The notes beneath the pieces were generated by a model. It had not been told where the DNA came from, did not search any database, and saw only the letters and a list, made by a program, of their open reading frames with translations. 64,000 bases of DNA, from positions 1 to 64,000 of the forward strand of contig JBGCDP010000035.1 of the NCBI GenBank assembly GCA_045105475.1. The letters run 5' to 3'. The DNA is from WTJY01 sp045105475. Its GTDB lineage: Bacteria > Chloroflexota > Anaerolineae > Promineifilales > Promineifilaceae. Shown piece by piece: positions 1 to 7,875 of the stretch. Position 1 is the first letter of the stretch, and each line of letters opens with the position of its first letter. The position numbers were made by a program, and so were the translations under genes.

Positions 1-527
1 TTTGCTTGAGCCTGACGCTGTTTCACAATTGCTGCACGCTGCGCTTGAGCCGCTTTGGTTGCACGAGCATGTTTGTCAGCTTCGGTTGCTTTCAACGCCG
101 CTGCAATTAGGTGAAGCGCTTCCTCTTCTTCATCGCTAATCGTATCGCCACGTTTTAAAAGCCCTTCAGAGCTTGCATCTGCAATTGCGTTTCCAGCACC
201 TAATAAGAAATCCATGAACTCGTCATATTCATCCTCATCTGTTTTTGAATCAACCGCATCAGCGATGTCACCCAATACGTCAGCTACGCTTTCGGCTGTT
301 TTGTGGCTGCTTAGATCAGGCACAGTTTCAGATTCAGCAATAACTGCCTTAATTAGAGCATTACTGCCTTTGTATTCACTTAAATAAGTTTTGAGTGCTT
401 TTGATTCACGGCGTACTTCCATCAATCCCATGCGCCCTTCGGCTTTGTTGATTGCTGCTTGTACAAGGTAGGGTGCATTTTTCAGCATTTCCCATTGGTT
501 AGCGTTAAAGCTTGCTTTTGTTGCCAC
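1..527 (-). CDS. Hypothetical acidic/helical protein, 3' end cut by the window edge
   Basis: An open minus-strand frame runs from a GTG at 525-527 off the left edge (175 codons seen, no stop). An AAGGAG Shine-Dalgarno lies about 9 bases upstream of the GTG, so this is a convincing gene start. The protein is soluble-looking with no signal peptide or membrane segment. It begins with an aromatic/hydrophobic patch (QWEMLKNAPYLVQAAI), has a Glu/Asp-rich middle, and ends in an Ala/Gln/Lys-rich stretch likely to be helical or coiled-coil. I do not recognise the family and assign no function. It is transcribed divergently from the selenoprotein candidate at 863. Confidence 0.7.
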   Translation of the reverse strand, partial: MATKASFNANQWEMLKNAPYLVQAAINKAEGRMGLMEVRRESKALKTYLSEYKGSNALIKAVIAESETVPDLSSHKTAESVADVLGDIADAVDSKTDEDEYDEFMDFLLGAGNAIADASSEGLLKRGDTISDEEEEALHLIAAALKATEADKHARATKAAQAQRAAIVKQRQAQA

Positions 528-862
528 TATTTATTTTCTCCTTATCAGTTGCGTTGAACTAAAATGATGCGGTTGGGTTTTGGTCTTTTCTGCCTTTGGC
601 ATTTTTGACCATTGTCCAAAGAGTCCGGTTAATCGGGTGGACATAACCTGTTCCGCAAGGCTACAATTTTGATAAATGTGTTAATGAAATCAGAGAATTT
701 CTATTTTCGTAAAGCCAGTACGCTGGCCTCGCATAAAAGTTTTCCGATTCCTGAAACAATTTTGCCCTTGGGCACTCATATAAAATTAATCTGAGTCGAT
801 TTTAACCGCTTAATCGTTAAAATGAAAGGAGACTCAATCCCAAATATGGAGAAGCATTTTAA
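528..862. other. Divergent intergenic region, 335 bases
   Basis: This stretch separates the GTG start of the left-edge gene from the start of the selenoprotein candidate and must hold both promoters. I see no convincing -35/-10 pair. The visible features are the inverted repeat at 799-823 and a purine-rich GGAG about 11 bases before the ATG at 863. No RNA gene or further open frame is apparent. Confidence 0.5.
799..823. repeat. Perfect 8-bp inverted repeat, operator or small hairpin
   Basis: ATTTTAAC at 799-806 is the exact reverse complement of GTTAAAAT at 816-823, with a 9-base spacer. It lies about 40 bases before the start codon of the selenoprotein candidate. It could be a repressor/activator site or a weak hairpin in the leader; the sequence alone does not decide. 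Confidence 0.35.
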
Positions 863-2260
863 ATGAAACAGTTTTATAGATTGGCGTGGTTAACCCTCGT
901 TATTGGGTTATTAGCCGCCTGTAGCTCACCACCTCCGAACGGAAGTGGCGATGTTGATGAAGCATCAGAAGCGGCTTCTGTTGAAGTGGAGCAAAGCGTG
1001 CCTGAACCAACAGAGCCTCCGGCCGAAGTTGAGACTGAAGTCCCTGTTGCAGAAGAAGAAGAAGAAGAAGAAGAAGAGGCAGAGGACGAGGGAGAGCCTG
1101 TCGCCGACGACACCGAAATGGCTGAAGCGGATATGGCCGAAGAAGTAGCCGTAGTTGATGGGCCAACCCATGTGCCCGCTACAAATGTTCAGGAAGCCCT
1201 CGTTGAAAAACCTTATGACCAAGTTAAAGGTGCTGAGGAACCCATACTTACCGTTATCGAGTATGGCGACTTTCAATGACCTGGCTGCGCAGCGGTGGAT
1301 CCGCTGCTACGCCAGTTAGTAGACGAATATCCTGATGAAGTACGTGTTATTTATCGCCACTTTCCATTAACTCAAATTCATGACAAAGCGATGATCGCGG
1401 CCGAAGCAGCAGAAGCAGCTGGGGCACAAGGTAGCTTTTGGGAGTTTCACGATGCACTATATGCACGGCAAAGTGATTTTAATGCGACTAACCAAGAAGG
1501 GGCTATCGGCTTCTTAGCCGACTTGGCAAATGATATTGGTTTAGATGGTGACATGCTTCAGCAAGACTTAGAAGCTGGTAAATATCGCGCTTATGTCGAA
1601 GCCCACTTGAGTGAAGCCGGAGCGTTGCAACTGCCAGGAACCCCAGCATTAATTGTGAATGGAAATCTTTTGCAAGGCGGCGCGCCTCCTTATGAAGCAT
1701 GGGAAGCATTCTTAGACCAGCTACGGCAAATGGCTGCATTTGAAGATCAGCAATATGATGCGGCACCTGAATTCACCATTGATGATGAAACGATCTATGT
1801 CGCTACTGTCACGCTAGAAAATGGTGATCAGTTTGTGATGGAGCTTTATCCAAAATCTGCTCCATTAACTGTGAACAGCTTTGTCTTTTTGGCTAATGAA
1901 GGCTGGTTTGATGGGGTGACTTTCCACCGTGTTTTGCCTGGATTTGTGGCACAGACCGGCGACCCAACTGGAACAGGACAAGGTGGACCGGGCTATTCGA
2001 TCCCAAATGAGATTGATCAGAGCCTGTCACATGCTGAAACCGGCATGGTTGCTATGGCAAATTCCGGACCTGACACGAATGGCAGTCAGTGGTACATTAC
2101 TTTAGGTGATGCGGCCTCACTTGACGGCAGTTACACGATTTTTGGGCGAGTGGTTGAAGGGTTAGATGCTGTACAGGCTGTAACGCCACGTGATCCAGCC
2201 AGAGACCCGAATGCGGCCCCTGGTGACCTGATCGAATCGATCACAATTGACGAGAAATAG
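863..2260 (+). CDS. Probable selenoprotein: exported thioredoxin/DsbA-like domain fused to cyclophilin (in-frame UGA = Sec139)
   Basis: Read through one TGA at 1277-1279, this is a single 465-codon gene in one frame. Residues 1-20 are a lipoprotein signal (lipobox LAAC, Cys20). A Glu/Pro/Ala-rich linker with nine consecutive Glu follows. From about 125 to 290 there is a DsbA-like thioredoxin fold: EYGDF-Q-[UGA]-PGC, so UGA replaces the first Cys of the catalytic CxxC, with resolving Cys142 and a cis-Pro motif GTPALIVNG near 261. From about 305 to 465 there is a complete cyclophilin-type peptidyl-prolyl isomerase (FHRVLPGFVAQTGD, GSQWYIT). The likely role is disulfide/redox and proline-isomer folding of exported proteins at the outer membrane face. 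The frame is intact for 327 codons after the TGA, and a SECIS-like hairpin begins one base after it. The alternatives are a sequencing error (TGC to TGA) or a fresh nonsense mutation. Confidence 0.75.
1052..1078 (+). repeat. (GAA)8-GAG microsatellite encoding a Glu run
   Basis: Eight GAA triplets and one GAG lie in frame inside the selenoprotein candidate and encode nine glutamates in the flexible linker. Slippage would change linker length without breaking the frame. Confidence 0.9.
1280..1315 (+). promoter_or_regulatory. Bacterial SECIS-like hairpin immediately after the in-frame UGA
   Basis: Directly after the TGA at 1277-1279 the mRNA can form a two-part stem. CTGGC (1281-1285) pairs with GCCAG (1311-1315), then there is a 3x3 internal loop, and GCAGCGG (1289-1295) pairs perfectly with CCGCTGC (1301-1307). 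The apical loop is TGGAT (1296-1300). The loop starts 17 bases after the UGA and carries G at its second position. Both fit the bacterial SECIS model as I know it (G in the first two loop positions, loop roughly 16-37 bases from UGA). This is the element that SelB would bind to recode UGA as selenocysteine. Confidence 0.65.
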
Positions 2261-2317
2261 TAGCCAAATTAGAAGAAGAGAAAAAGCAGAAAAGTAGTTC
2301 GCTTTCTGATCAATCAG

Positions 2318-2350
2318 ACCCGACAGGCTTGAGCCTCAAGCCTGTCGGGT
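2318..2350 (+). terminator. Strong stem-loop after the selenoprotein gene
   Basis: ACCCGACAGGCTTGA (2318-2332) pairs perfectly over 15 bp with 2336-2350 around a 3-base loop. No T-run follows, so it may be a terminator-like or mRNA-stabilising hairpin rather than a classical intrinsic terminator. It ends four bases before the next start codon, so it could also limit translation of that gene. Confidence 0.55.
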
Positions 2351-2354
2351 GTAA

Positions 2355-3101
2355 ATGAATCTTATGCCTGCCTTTTGCATTAACTCCAGAATATTTTTAA
2401 CTACATTCAGTTTGCTGTGCTTATTTTTAGCTGGATGTGAACTGGCTGCCCCTCCTGTCCCCACGATAGTGCCTACAGTCACACCACCTGGTGATATGCT
2501 TGCCTTAACAACAGAAAAATATACGTTTACGCTTGTTGAGAATGGCAGCGTTCCCGGTACTGATATCATTTACCGCGACCGCGATGAAAGCAATATTTTT
2601 ATCGATGTAGACGGACAGCCGACGGTGCGTCGTTTTGGGGATAGCTTAATCGGGTCGAAGATTTTAGTACCAGGTGTGCTCGTGAACTATAACTTACGTT
2701 TAGTCGATGCGACCTTTGCTAACCCTTATGTATTTGGCCCAGTAAACGTAACTATTTTTAACCCGGCACCTGTTGAAGTCGCTGGTGTGACCAGTGCTCC
2801 AGTTGGGGCAGATATCGTGTATGAGGGGATCAATATCGATTATCGAATTCCGGTTGGCAGGGGGCTGCCAGGCTCTACCGTTACCTATTTGGGCAAAGGG
2901 GATTTTGGCGCTAATTTAGGTGGTACATCTCAGTTTCGCTCATTGCCTGAAGGAAATTCATTTATATGGACCGGTCGTTTACATGCTTATGCTGTGATTC
3001 AGTATGATCTTAAAGCATTGCGGGTGACTGAAGATGAGCTTCAAATGGTTGGGACCGCAAAGCTGTATCTATACAATCAGCCCCTGCTAATAGATAATTA
3101 G
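2355..3101 (+). CDS. Hypothetical lipoprotein
   Basis: The 248-residue product has an N-terminal hydrophobic segment ending in a clear lipobox (LAGC, Cys near residue 28) followed by a Pro/Thr/Val-rich stretch. It should be exported and lipid-anchored. The rest is predicted beta-rich, with no motif I recognise and no further membrane segment. The gene starts just after the hairpin at 2318-2350, with only a weak GGGTG as ribosome site. Five bases separate it from the next gene, suggesting co-transcription. Function unknown. Confidence 0.75.
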   Translation: MNLMPAFCINSRIFLTTFSLLCLFLAGCELAAPPVPTIVPTVTPPGDMLALTTEKYTFTLVENGSVPGTDIIYRDRDESNIFIDVDGQPTVRRFGDSLIGSKILVPGVLVNYNLRLVDATFANPYVFGPVNVTIFNPAPVEVAGVTSAPVGADIVYEGINIDYRIPVGRGLPGSTVTYLGKGDFGANLGGTSQFRSLPEGNSFIWTGRLHAYAVIQYDLKALRVTEDELQMVGTAKLYLYNQPLLIDN

Positions 3102-3106
3102 CGCAT

Positions 3107-3865
3107 ATGCAAATATCTGTTTTAACGCTAAACCTTCATGGCACAATTGACCGATGGTTAGGTCGTCGCGAGCTGATTGTGGCTGGATTAGTTGATCGGC
3201 AGCCTGACATTATCGCTTTTCAAAGAGCCAACATTTGGGGTGGTCAGGTGCAATGGATATTACGCCAAATCAATGAGCGTCTTGGGTTTAAAAAATACAC
3301 AGGTGTTCAGCGCCGCCACCGTGGGTTTGGTTCATTTTCTGATGGTGTGGCAATTATCAGCTCCTTTCCGATCGTGTTCCATGAAGTGTTGAATCTGCCT
3401 GAGAATCGAACAGCTTTGCTGGTAAATATAGAAATGCCAACAGGCGACACAGTTGATGTGGTTTGTTGCCATCTTGTATCTGGTATTCGTCTACCAGAGG
3501 TGCGTTACCAGCAGGCGATGGAGCTGACTGGCTGGATGTCGATCACCGGCCGATCTGGGTGGCAAATCATTGCTGGCGGCTTGAATGATGTGCCAGAAAG
3601 CCGTGCTATTAGGCGCTTCAAACAGCAGTATCAATCAGCTTGGGAAGCTTTTCATGGATATGAACCGGTGGCAACTTGGCCAACGGGTTTAGGGGATCAA
3701 TATGCAGATTGGACCGGCTGTTTAGATTATATATTCGTAACGGCTAACCTAGAAGTTTTAGATGCGCGCATGTTTGGTAACGAAATCCATCCGGAAGACG
3801 ACACTCTATTTATGTCTGATCATGTGGGGCTTGAGGCAACTTTCTTCTTAGATTCAAAGCTTTAA
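3107..3865 (+). CDS. Endonuclease/exonuclease/phosphatase-fold protein with altered active site
   Basis: The 252-residue protein follows the EEP (DNase I/AP endonuclease/sphingomyelinase) fold from end to end: LNLHG at the first strand, a conserved His in CCHLVSG (His122), LDYIFVT (Asp207) and the terminal SDHVGLE (Asp238/His239). Two residues normally needed for metal binding and catalysis are changed. The Glu of the usual LQE motif is Arg40 (FQRAN), and the Asp of the usual GDFN motif is Gly158 (GGLND). There is no signal peptide, so it is probably cytoplasmic. It may have lost nuclease/phosphatase activity or use a modified centre. It is probably co-transcribed with the preceding lipoprotein gene. 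Confidence 0.8.
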   Translation: MQISVLTLNLHGTIDRWLGRRELIVAGLVDRQPDIIAFQRANIWGGQVQWILRQINERLGFKKYTGVQRRHRGFGSFSDGVAIISSFPIVFHEVLNLPENRTALLVNIEMPTGDTVDVVCCHLVSGIRLPEVRYQQAMELTGWMSITGRSGWQIIAGGLNDVPESRAIRRFKQQYQSAWEAFHGYEPVATWPTGLGDQYADWTGCLDYIFVTANLEVLDARMFGNEIHPEDDTLFMSDHVGLEATFFLDSKL

Positions 3866-3915
3866 TTGCTAAGGCAGAAGCGACAGTTTTATATTTATTT
3901 ATTTGTATCTATTCT

Positions 3916-3945
3916 TTGTCACTCTTTAGCGATTAAAGGTAAAAT
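3916..3945 (+). promoter_or_regulatory. Candidate sigma-70-type promoter for the glycosyltransferase
   Basis: TTGTCA (3916-3921) and TAAAAT (3940-3945) are separated by 18 bases and lie just before the ATG at 3952. A start of transcription 6-7 bases after the -10 would fall on or next to the ATG, so the mRNA might be nearly leaderless. An AAAGG just upstream of the -10 could instead be a Shine-Dalgarno served by a farther promoter. Confidence 0.4.
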
Positions 3946-3951
3946 AAAAAC

Positions 3952-4914
3952 ATGATTTCGATTATTGCCCCGGTCTACAATGAGGAAGAGGTGCTCCATT
4001 CACTTTATGAACGCATTCATGAGGTCATGGAGTCGACAGGTGAAGAGTGGGAGCTGATGCTAGTTAACGATGGGAGCCGCGATCGTTCGGCCGAGGTAAT
4101 TGAAGAGCTAAATCAGCTTGATGGTCGGGTTCGGGGGTTAAGTTTTTCACGAAACTTTGGTTTTCAAGAAGCGGTAACGGCCGGAATGCACCATGTGACT
4201 GGTGACGCCGTCGTGCTAACAGATGCTGACCTTCAAGACCCACCGGAAGTAATTCCAGAAATGATTGCGAAATGGAAAGAAGGGTACGATGTTGTCTACG
4301 GGGTTCGGGCCTCACGTGAAGGGGAAACATGGTTCAAGTTAGTTACCGCCAAACTGTTCTACCGCATTATTCATCGAATCACGAGTGTTAACATTCCCCT
4401 TGATACAGGTGACTTTCGCCTTATGGATAGGCGCGTTGTTGATGCCCTCGGCCGTATGGGTGAACGCAACCGTTTTTTGCGTGGCATGGTGCCATGGGTT
4501 GGGTTCAAGCAGATCGGCGTCGAATACGTGCGTGAACCAAGATTTGCAGGTGAAGCGAAATACAGCTCTGTACGTAAAATGACCGCGTTTGCTGTCGATG
4601 CGATCACGAGTTTTTCATATTTCCCTTTGCGGCTTGCTACATTCATCGGTTTTCTAATGGCGTCTATCAGTGCGCTCGCAATTGTGGTTGTCGTTTTTCT
4701 CCGTTTAGCCTTGCAAAATCAACTGTTAATCGGTCAAGGGACCACTTTGGTAATTGTCCTGTTTTTAGGAGGCGTTCAACTCATCTCATTAGGGATAATT
4801 GGCGAGTATTTAGGCAGAATTTATGACGAAGTAAAGGGGCGGCCGTTGTATTTAATTGATAAAAGCTGGGGGCTTGAAAATGAAATAGAGGGCCGAAGAA
4901 GAAAGACTGATTGA
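3952..4914 (+). CDS. Family 2 glycosyltransferase, GtrB/DPM1-like (polyprenyl-phosphate sugar transferase)
   Basis: The 320-residue protein has a GT-A domain at about 1-215 with APVYNEEE, VNDGSRD and the metal-binding DADLQDPPE, all typical of dolichyl/undecaprenyl-phosphate glucosyl- or mannosyltransferases. Two membrane segments follow at about 232-258 and 265-285, then a conserved cytosolic tail (GEYLGRIYDEVKGRPLYLI). It would transfer a sugar from a nucleotide sugar to undecaprenyl phosphate on the inner face of the membrane. The lipid-linked sugar then feeds wall or surface glycan decoration, which agrees with the LCP ligase next door and the PMT-like transferase at 54433. Donor sugar cannot be read from sequence. 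Confidence 0.88.
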   Translation: MISIIAPVYNEEEVLHSLYERIHEVMESTGEEWELMLVNDGSRDRSAEVIEELNQLDGRVRGLSFSRNFGFQEAVTAGMHHVTGDAVVLTDADLQDPPEVIPEMIAKWKEGYDVVYGVRASREGETWFKLVTAKLFYRIIHRITSVNIPLDTGDFRLMDRRVVDALGRMGERNRFLRGMVPWVGFKQIGVEYVREPRFAGEAKYSSVRKMTAFAVDAITSFSYFPLRLATFIGFLMASISALAIVVVVFLRLALQNQLLIGQGTTLVIVLFLGGVQLISLGIIGEYLGRIYDEVKGRPLYLIDKSWGLENEIEGRRRKTD

Positions 4915-5030
4915 GATTAAATATATCCCTATTAGTTTTGCTTTTATTTATACTTTAAAAGTCAGTGAAAAAAGCATCAAGCGTAGGTTAAGCGTTACTT
5001 ATTCACCTGTTTTACAGGCTGCCCAAGCGA

Positions 5031-5036
5031 TATAAT
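5031..5036 (+). promoter_or_regulatory. Perfect TATAAT hexamer upstream of the LCP gene
   Basis: TATAAT lies about 47 bases before the TTG start at 5083 in an AT-rich intergenic region. No good -35 hexamer is present at 16-18 bases, so this is only a candidate -10 element. Confidence 0.3.
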
Positions 5037-5082
5037 GCTCTATACACCATACATTTGAGCCTATTACATTAAGGAGAATCGG

Positions 5083-6255
5083 TTGCAATCAAATCAAAAT
5101 CTAGGCCGCTCAGCTGGTCCATCTCATTCGCGTCTAAAACTTCCTCGCTGGCTCACCTATCTGCTCTCAGTTTCATTTTTGCTGAGCAGTATTATCGTCT
5201 CTTTTTTCGTCTGGTGGACGGTTGATGCTGTTTTAGCTCAGCCGCTTAATCCATTATCCCAAGGAATTCCACAATTGGCGTCTACAGCTATGGCCCCGAT
5301 TGTTATTGAGCAAACAGAGACCCCATCTCCTGAAGATTTGACGCCAGCCGTTATTTTGGGGGACGAGGTTGTTTTACCTACATTTGATGCAGCTCAAGCG
5401 ATTTCGATCCAGCAAACACAGGACTCTATTCGAGGAACAGTTGAGGCTAGCGGCCGGATTACTATTTTGGTCATGGGCATTGATAGGCGTCCTGGAGAAG
5501 ATTTTCAATCTTTAACAGATACGATGATGATCGTCTCTTTAAATCCACTCGATAATACCGCCTCGATAATGAATATTCCACGCGACTTCTTTGCGGAAAT
5601 TCCGGGTGTCTCCGGCCGAAGGCGTATCAACACCGCTTTTAATTTTGGTTTCAACCGTGGTGCCCAAGGACCAGCAGGTGGGGCTGCACTCGCGATGGAA
5701 ACGGTAGAAAAGAATTTAGGTATTGTTGTTGACCATTATGTCTTGCTTGATTTTACCGCTTTTATCCGCTCAATTGATGCGATTGGGGGTGTGGAAATCG
5801 ATGTGCCTAAAGATATTTACGACGCGCGCTATCCAACAATGAACTATGGATATGAGATCTTTTCAGTTTCTGCTGGGCTGAATCAGTTTGATGGGGCTAC
5901 TGCGCTTAAATATGCTCGTACGCGGCATGGTGATACCGACTTTGGTCGCTCAAGCCGCCAGCAGCAAGTCATTATGGCAGTGCGTGACAAAGTATTAAAC
6001 CTGGGTGCAGACAAACTCTTAATTCAGTTTCCACTTTTGTATGCAGAAGTTAGTGAGGGTGTGCGTACAGACCTCACGATTGCAGATATGTACTCTTTGG
6101 CTTCAATTGCACGTGAACTGCCACGCGAGAATATTAAGACAGTTGTGCTCGACTATAAATATTTCTTAAATTACACCACACCAGATGGGCAGCAGGTGTT
6201 GATTTTGCAAAATGCAGCTGTTAGCCCCGTCATTGCTGAACTGTTTTACGATTAA
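5083..6255 (+). CDS. LytR-CpsA-Psr (LCP) family cell-wall ligase
   Basis: The 390-residue protein starts at TTG behind AAGGAG. It has one N-terminal membrane segment (about 22-50), a spacer, and an LCP domain from about 120 to 320. Signature stretches are ILVMGIDRRPGE, SLTDTMMIVSLNP, MNIPRDFF, GGVEIDVP and YARTRHGDTDFGRSSRQQ, including the conserved Arg/Asp residues that bind the polyprenyl pyrophosphate head. The family attaches lipid-linked glycopolymers to peptidoglycan or protein outside the membrane. The neighbouring GtrB-like transferase fits such a pathway. The gene converges on holA with a 17-base gap. Confidence 0.9.
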   Translation: MQSNQNLGRSAGPSHSRLKLPRWLTYLLSVSFLLSSIIVSFFVWWTVDAVLAQPLNPLSQGIPQLASTAMAPIVIEQTETPSPEDLTPAVILGDEVVLPTFDAAQAISIQQTQDSIRGTVEASGRITILVMGIDRRPGEDFQSLTDTMMIVSLNPLDNTASIMNIPRDFFAEIPGVSGRRRINTAFNFGFNRGAQGPAGGAALAMETVEKNLGIVVDHYVLLDFTAFIRSIDAIGGVEIDVPKDIYDARYPTMNYGYEIFSVSAGLNQFDGATALKYARTRHGDTDFGRSSRQQQVIMAVRDKVLNLGADKLLIQFPLLYAEVSEGVRTDLTIADMYSLASIARELPRENIKTVVLDYKYFLNYTTPDGQQVLILQNAAVSPVIAELFYD

Positions 6256-6272
6256 TTAATTTATCTTTGTTT

Positions 6273-7247
6273 CTAAGTGAGATTAAAAACTAACATATTC
6301 AAGGCGGTTATAAGATCCCCTTTGCCTGTTTTGACCCGTACATCAATATCCAAAAGATGTGCATAAATCTGCTCGAGCTGCTTCATACTGAAGCTTTTGG
6401 CTTGATTCAGTACCTTGCCTACGACAAAACTATGAAACTTGGTCTCTTTTGAAATTTCTGGCGCCCGCATATTCAGATCTGCAAGCTCTTTGACTTGGAT
6501 CATCATTCTAAATTGGCGCACAAACATTGAAAATATCAAAAACGGTTCAGCCCCTTCATTTAGTTTTTGCTGGAGTAGGGTTGCTGCCCGCTCTCCATTA
6601 CGATTGCCTAGCGCATCAACCAGATCAAAAATATTGACCTCTGCGATATGTGGAGACAGAAGCTGCACATCTTGTGCAACGATTTCATCGATCCCCTCAC
6701 TCTCAGCTTTTGATAAGCGATAGAGCACCATCTTTTCGATCTCATTGTCGAGTAATGTCAGATCATTGCCCGCATTCGCAGCTAGCATGCGAGCTGCGCC
6801 AGGGTGCATTTTCCCACCTTTCTCTTGGGCGCGCTTCATGATCCACTGTTCAAGCTTTGGCCCCAACATTGGTTCAAACTTACGCACCACGCCAGGCACC
6901 TCTTCTTTTCCTGCCAACTTAATGATGCGGCTGTTGCTCTTCAACGGTTTGCTTTCGATAAAAAATAACCGAGCTGAATCAGGAATATTAGCTAAATAAT
7001 CTAAAAGCTTATCTACTTCTTTTCCATCGGGTTTGCTGTTGAAATAGTTTTCAACGATGATGAGCCGTTTAGGTGCCAAGAAAGGCATTGCATTACAGGC
7101 ATCCATCAAATTGCTTACTCGTAGCCCTTTTCCTTCTAATCGGGTCGTGTTGAGCGAAAGCATATCGGGATCACCGATTTTAGCTTTTATTTTGTCTAAT
7201 GTTTCCCACGCACTGTGGGTATTTTCACCATGAAAAATATAAAACAT
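6273..7247 (-). CDS. holA: DNA polymerase III subunit delta
   Basis: The 324-residue protein matches HolA in length and organisation: N-terminal FYIFHGENTHSAWETLDKI, the LIIVENY/FFIESKP strands of a degenerate AAA+ domain, then the C-terminal collar with EIEKMVLY and a GDLITALNMLVF ending. HolA opens the beta clamp as part of the clamp loader in the cytoplasm. It is the last gene of a three-gene minus-strand group with the DUF6391-like and YjbQ genes (gaps of 15 and 25 bases). Confidence 0.9.
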   Translation of the reverse strand: MFYIFHGENTHSAWETLDKIKAKIGDPDMLSLNTTRLEGKGLRVSNLMDACNAMPFLAPKRLIIVENYFNSKPDGKEVDKLLDYLANIPDSARLFFIESKPLKSNSRIIKLAGKEEVPGVVRKFEPMLGPKLEQWIMKRAQEKGGKMHPGAARMLAANAGNDLTLLDNEIEKMVLYRLSKAESEGIDEIVAQDVQLLSPHIAEVNIFDLVDALGNRNGERAATLLQQKLNEGAEPFLIFSMFVRQFRMMIQVKELADLNMRAPEISKETKFHSFVVGKVLNQAKSFSMKQLEQIYAHLLDIDVRVKTGKGDLITALNMLVFNLT

Positions 7248-7262
7248 AATTACAGCAACTTT

Positions 7263-7850
7263 CTAGATTGATGCCTGTGGGATTTGAGTTGTTTCGATAA
7301 AGTAGCAGTTTAGCCCATCACTATTTTGCTGCCCTAAAAGCACTCTGAAAATGCGCCCGATTAGTGGGGGGCTGATCTTCTTCACACTTTTAATTTCCAT
7401 CTCTCCCGGCCGACCCGTTGTTGTGTAGGACTGAAAAAACATTCCGGCCGGTTTCGACACGATAAGAGCCACGACAACGGCCAAAATTGCACTAGGTAAT
7501 GTTCCAAGAAAGTCGATAAAAGACAAGCTAGATTTGCCGCTGCGGTTACGTTCAAAAGCAAAAGCTGCTTGCCCTGCTATTGTTGCTAGCGCCGCTGTCG
7601 TGAGCAAAACTGTGCCACAGTTCGGGTGTAAGGCTAAACCTTCTTCACCGCTTTTCATACGCTGCAAGGCGTCACGAGCCGCTGTTTCTACCTCTTCGGC
7701 CGAAATGTCGCCGAATAGATTGAGTGCAAAACCATTTAGCGATGCATTTCCTTGAGCACCAAACCCTTTAAAACGGCTTGAGAGCAAATGGATTGTTGCA
7801 TGCTCTAATCCATGATTTCGCCTGATCTGTGTAATTATATTCGTATCCAT
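7263..7850 (-). CDS. Small membrane protein, resembles DUF6391
   Basis: The 195-residue protein opens with RRNHGLEHATIHLLS, a His/Glu pattern I associate with the DUF6391 family of cyanobacteria and Chloroflexota (recalled, not searched). HPNCGTVLLTTAALATIAGQ follows, with two hydrophobic segments at about 82-102 and 115-140. A basic tail region is probably cytoplasmic. The conserved HxLEHxTIH-like motif looks metal-binding, but no activity is established. It lies between yjbQ and holA in a tight group. Confidence 0.65.
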   Translation of the reverse strand: MDTNIITQIRRNHGLEHATIHLLSSRFKGFGAQGNASLNGFALNLFGDISAEEVETAARDALQRMKSGEEGLALHPNCGTVLLTTAALATIAGQAAFAFERNRSGKSSLSFIDFLGTLPSAILAVVVALIVSKPAGMFFQSYTTTGRPGEMEIKSVKKISPPLIGRIFRVLLGQQNSDGLNCYFIETTQIPQASI

Positions 7851-7875
7851 AAGGTTGTTTTACCTAAATTTTGAT

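Noticed and set aside
822..866. 14-codon upstream frame overlapping the selenoprotein start by ATGA
   Set aside because: No ribosome site precedes it and its length and content look accidental.
1295..2260. Separate gene starting at GTG after the UGA
   Set aside because: There is no ribosome site, the GTG lies in the hairpin, and the first residues are the middle of the thioredoxin domain.
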